Shown piece by piece: positions 14,697 to 16,390 of a stretch of DNA of 16,390 nucleotides; position 1 is the stretch's first letter, and every line of letters starts with the position of its first letter. Source of the DNA: Tannerellaceae bacterium. Lineage in GTDB: Bacteria; Bacteroidota; Bacteroidia; Bacteroidales; Tannerellaceae. The notes under the pieces are model-generated. The model worked only from the letters and a program-made list of their open reading frames with translations, was not told the DNA's origin and ran no database searches. A program made the translations under genes and the position numbers. The stretch is taken from assembly GCA_031273385.1 (NCBI GenBank), contig JAISRY010000089.1, positions 1 to 16,390 on the forward strand. The letters run 5' to 3'.

Positions 14697-14724
14697 TGTT
14701 CACTATTCACTGTTCACTATTCAC
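14697..14724 (-). repeat. Heptamer tandem array, right edge of island B
   Basis: Four units alternate TGTTCAC and TATTCAC on the + strand (GTGAACA/GTGAATA on the - strand). The lpdA stop TGA (14707-14709) and its last codons (V-N-S-E-Q) lie inside the array. Confidence 0.94.
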
Positions 14725-16077
14725 TGTCAGGATCGTGGCCTCTTTGAGTATTTCTCCGACGGTGGGATGGGGGAATACGAAAGAGGCGAGGTCGTTGGCT
14801 TTCAGCTCTTTTTCGATGGCTATGCCGGCGATGACGATGAGTTCGGAAGAGGGGTTGCCAAGGAGGTGTGCGCCGACGATGGTGTTGTCTTCCGAGAGGA
14901 TGAGTTTGCAGACGCCGTTCGTTAGCTCGTTTTCGGCGACAAAACGACCGGAGTAAGACATGGGGATCTTTGTTGTCCGGTAGGGTTTGCCGGCGGCTTG
15001 CAGTTGCTCTTCCGTTGCTCCGACGCCGGCCATTTCGGGGTTGGTATAGAGTACGCCGGGGATGGCTTTGTAGCTCATGCCGGCGGCCGGCTTGCCCAGG
15101 ATATGGTTTACGGCTACTTCGGCTTCGCTTACCGCCGTATGCGCCAGCAACGAATAGCCGGTGATGTCGCCGCAGGCATAGACGTTCGGCAGCGACGTTT
15201 GCATGTATTCGTTTACTTTCACGCCTTGACGGGAAACGTCCACCGCTAAGGTTTCCAGCCCGAACCCTTTCGTCACCGGGCGGCGGCCGACGCTAAGCAG
15301 GATCTTTTCCGCCTGGAGCGTAACGGTTTCCCCCTCCTTTTCGATGATGGTTGCCGTCCCGTTTATGGCGATGACTTTGTGTCCCAGATAGAAATTGACG
15401 CCTCTTTTTGTGTATTCGGCGCGTAACAGGGCGGCCAGCTCTTTATCCATTCCGTTCAGGATCTCGTCCAGCATCTCGACGACCTGAACCTCCGTACCGA
15501 GGCTGCCAAAGAAAGAGGCGAACTCCATGCCGATGACGCCGCCGCCGATGATCGTCAGCGACGCCGGCAGCTCTTTTGTTTGCAGGACTTCGCGGCTCGT
15601 CCAGTATCCGGAGGTATCCAGTCCGGGGATGGGGGGGACGACCGGTTCGGAGCCGGTACAGAGGATCAGGTGTTTGGCTTCGTAGAGCGCTTCGCCTGAG
15701 GCGATGGTCAGCGTGCCGTCCGTTGCGCGGCCTTTTATTACGGCTTCGCCATTGACCGTCAGCACGCCATGTTCGGTCATCTTCATCCGGATGCCGGCGA
15801 CTAATTTCTTGACCACTTTGTTTTTGCGGGCGATGATTTTGGGCAGGTCGAAAGAGGCGTTCTCAGCGCCTATGGCATATTTCGACGCCTGCCTGACCGT
15901 ATCGTATACCTTGGCGGAATACAGCAGCGTTTTTGTCGGTATGCACCCCTCGTTCAGGCATACCCCGCCCAACGATTCCTTTTCAAATAACACACACGAG
16001 AGGCCGTTTGCCCCCGCTCTTTCCGCCGCAGTATAGCCTGCCGGACCGCCTCCGATGATTGCCAGATCGTATTTCAT
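14707..16077 (-). CDS. lpdA: Dihydrolipoyl dehydrogenase (E3)
   Basis: This flavoprotein reoxidises dihydrolipoyl groups with NAD+ in the cytoplasm. The FAD motif GGGPAG is at 9-14, the redox disulfide CLNEGC at 40-45 within GGVCLNEGCIPTK, the NAD-binding GGGVIGMEFASFFG near 170, the second FAD motif VYACGDITG near 300, and the catalytic pair H437/E442 in HPTVGE. I place the start at the ATG 16075-16077 (456 residues, MKYDLAIIGG). The frame opens earlier at a TTG, but the extra nine residues are not typical and overlap the A-rich leader. The last five residues, VNSEQ, come from the heptamer array and have no counterpart I know in E3 enzymes. It starts 10 nt after the upstream hydrolase gene, so it is probably co-transcribed with it. 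No E1/E2 or glycine-cleavage genes are present. Confidence 0.95.
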   Translation of the reverse strand: MKYDLAIIGGGPAGYTAAERAGANGLSCVLFEKESLGGVCLNEGCIPTKTLLYSAKVYDTVRQASKYAIGAENASFDLPKIIARKNKVVKKLVAGIRMKMTEHGVLTVNGEAVIKGRATDGTLTIASGEALYEAKHLILCTGSEPVVPPIPGLDTSGYWTSREVLQTKELPASLTIIGGGVIGMEFASFFGSLGTEVQVVEMLDEILNGMDKELAALLRAEYTKRGVNFYLGHKVIAINGTATIIEKEGETVTLQAEKILLSVGRRPVTKGFGLETLAVDVSRQGVKVNEYMQTSLPNVYACGDITGYSLLAHTAVSEAEVAVNHILGKPAAGMSYKAIPGVLYTNPEMAGVGATEEQLQAAGKPYRTTKIPMSYSGRFVAENELTNGVCKLILSEDNTIVGAHLLGNPSSELIVIAGIAIEKELKANDLASFVFPHPTVGEILKEATILTVNSEQ

Positions 16078-16087
16078 ATTTATTGTC

Positions 16088-16390
16088 CTATTTATTGTTA
16101 TCAAATGAATTGCCTTGTTTTGTCCATGTCCAGTCGTTGTCGAAATAACCGGCGGCCTCTACGCCGGCCAGTCCGTCGCGCAACATGCCGGCGCGATAGA
16201 TGACGAGGTCGGGGAAGCCGGTAATGCCGGAGATGTAATTGTTCGGGGAGGTGGCGCGCATACCGGCGTCACCCGTCCCGGCCACAACGCCTACCGATGC
16301 CGTATCGCTTTCGGGGTGGGGGTAGATGAAGCAGGTTGCCAGGTCGTCGCCCCGGTACGCATGGCCGCCTGCGGTGATTTCCCCGTTGCC
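16088..16390 (-). CDS. C-terminal part of a probable alpha/beta-hydrolase (partial)
   Basis: The last 100 codons of a gene that continues beyond the right edge; the frame is open to position 16390 and ends at TAG 16088-16090. Visible are IYPHPESDTASVGVVAGTG, then SGITGFPDLVIYRAGMLRDG, then VEAAGYFDNDW. This pattern resembles the C-terminal domain of Bacteroidetes esterase/prolyl-oligopeptidase-like proteins as I remember them. The catalytic region lies outside the window, so the family is tentative. It precedes lpdA by 10 nt on the same strand. Confidence 0.6.
   Translation of the reverse strand, partial: GNGEITAGGHAYRGDDLATCFIYPHPESDTASVGVVAGTGDAGMRATSPNNYISGITGFPDLVIYRAGMLRDGLAGVEAAGYFDNDWTWTKQGNSFDNNK

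Noticed and set aside
14653..14925. 90-codon + strand frame opposite lpdA
   Set aside because: Runs through the stop-free reverse strand of the heptamers and then antisense to a secure gene.

Overview
The window looks like a chromosomal segment of a Bacteroidales bacterium, probably Parabacteroides- or Tannerella-like. The evidence is Bacteroidetes-type promoters (TTTG, about 20 nt, TAnnTTTG), little or no Shine-Dalgarno signal, a methylmalonyl-CoA mutase operon of the succinate/propionate type, and a BlaI/BlaR-type operon with a TonB-like C-terminal domain. The genus is inference from gene content only.

Layout. 1-3114 (+): an operon of a BlaI/MecI-type repressor, an M56 (BlaR1-like) membrane peptidase with a TonB C-terminal domain, and a secreted TPR protein; a palindromic operator overlaps the promoter. 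3097-4177: repeat island A, with no credible gene. 4167-6344 (-): a large cytoplasmic TPR protein. 6524-8107 (+): a protein with the motif order of an SF2 helicase but an altered Walker A. 8215-12240 (-): mutA-mutB, making methylmalonyl-CoA mutase. 12402-13280 (+): a secreted beta-propeller-like protein. 13369-13439 (+): tRNA-Cys(GCA). 13687-13760 (-): tRNA-Arg(UCU). 13814-14724: repeat island B. 14707-16077 (-): lpdA, followed by the 3' end of a probable hydrolase gene that leaves the window.

The most unusual content is in the two islands. Both have the same parts in the same order: heptamer repeats GTGAATA/GTGAACA on the + strand, an array of five 14-bp palindromes at an exact 22-bp pitch, an AT-rich stretch, a 147-bp element with a perfect stem of at least 30 bp, and heptamer repeats on the - strand. 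The heptamers run into the 3' ends of three genes and supply their stop codons, so three unrelated proteins end in the same residues, SEQ. A fourth gene has heptamers 2 nt after its stop. Island A also holds a roughly 500-bp inverted repeat with two 192-bp arms and a 21-bp tandem repeat; island B also holds an 11-bp tandem repeat.

The core genes are ordinary: propionate metabolism (mutAB), a flavoprotein dehydrogenase (lpdA), a membrane-signalling operon and two tRNAs. Whether the repeats act in transcription termination, DNA packaging, regulator binding or as mobile parasitic DNA cannot be decided from one window.
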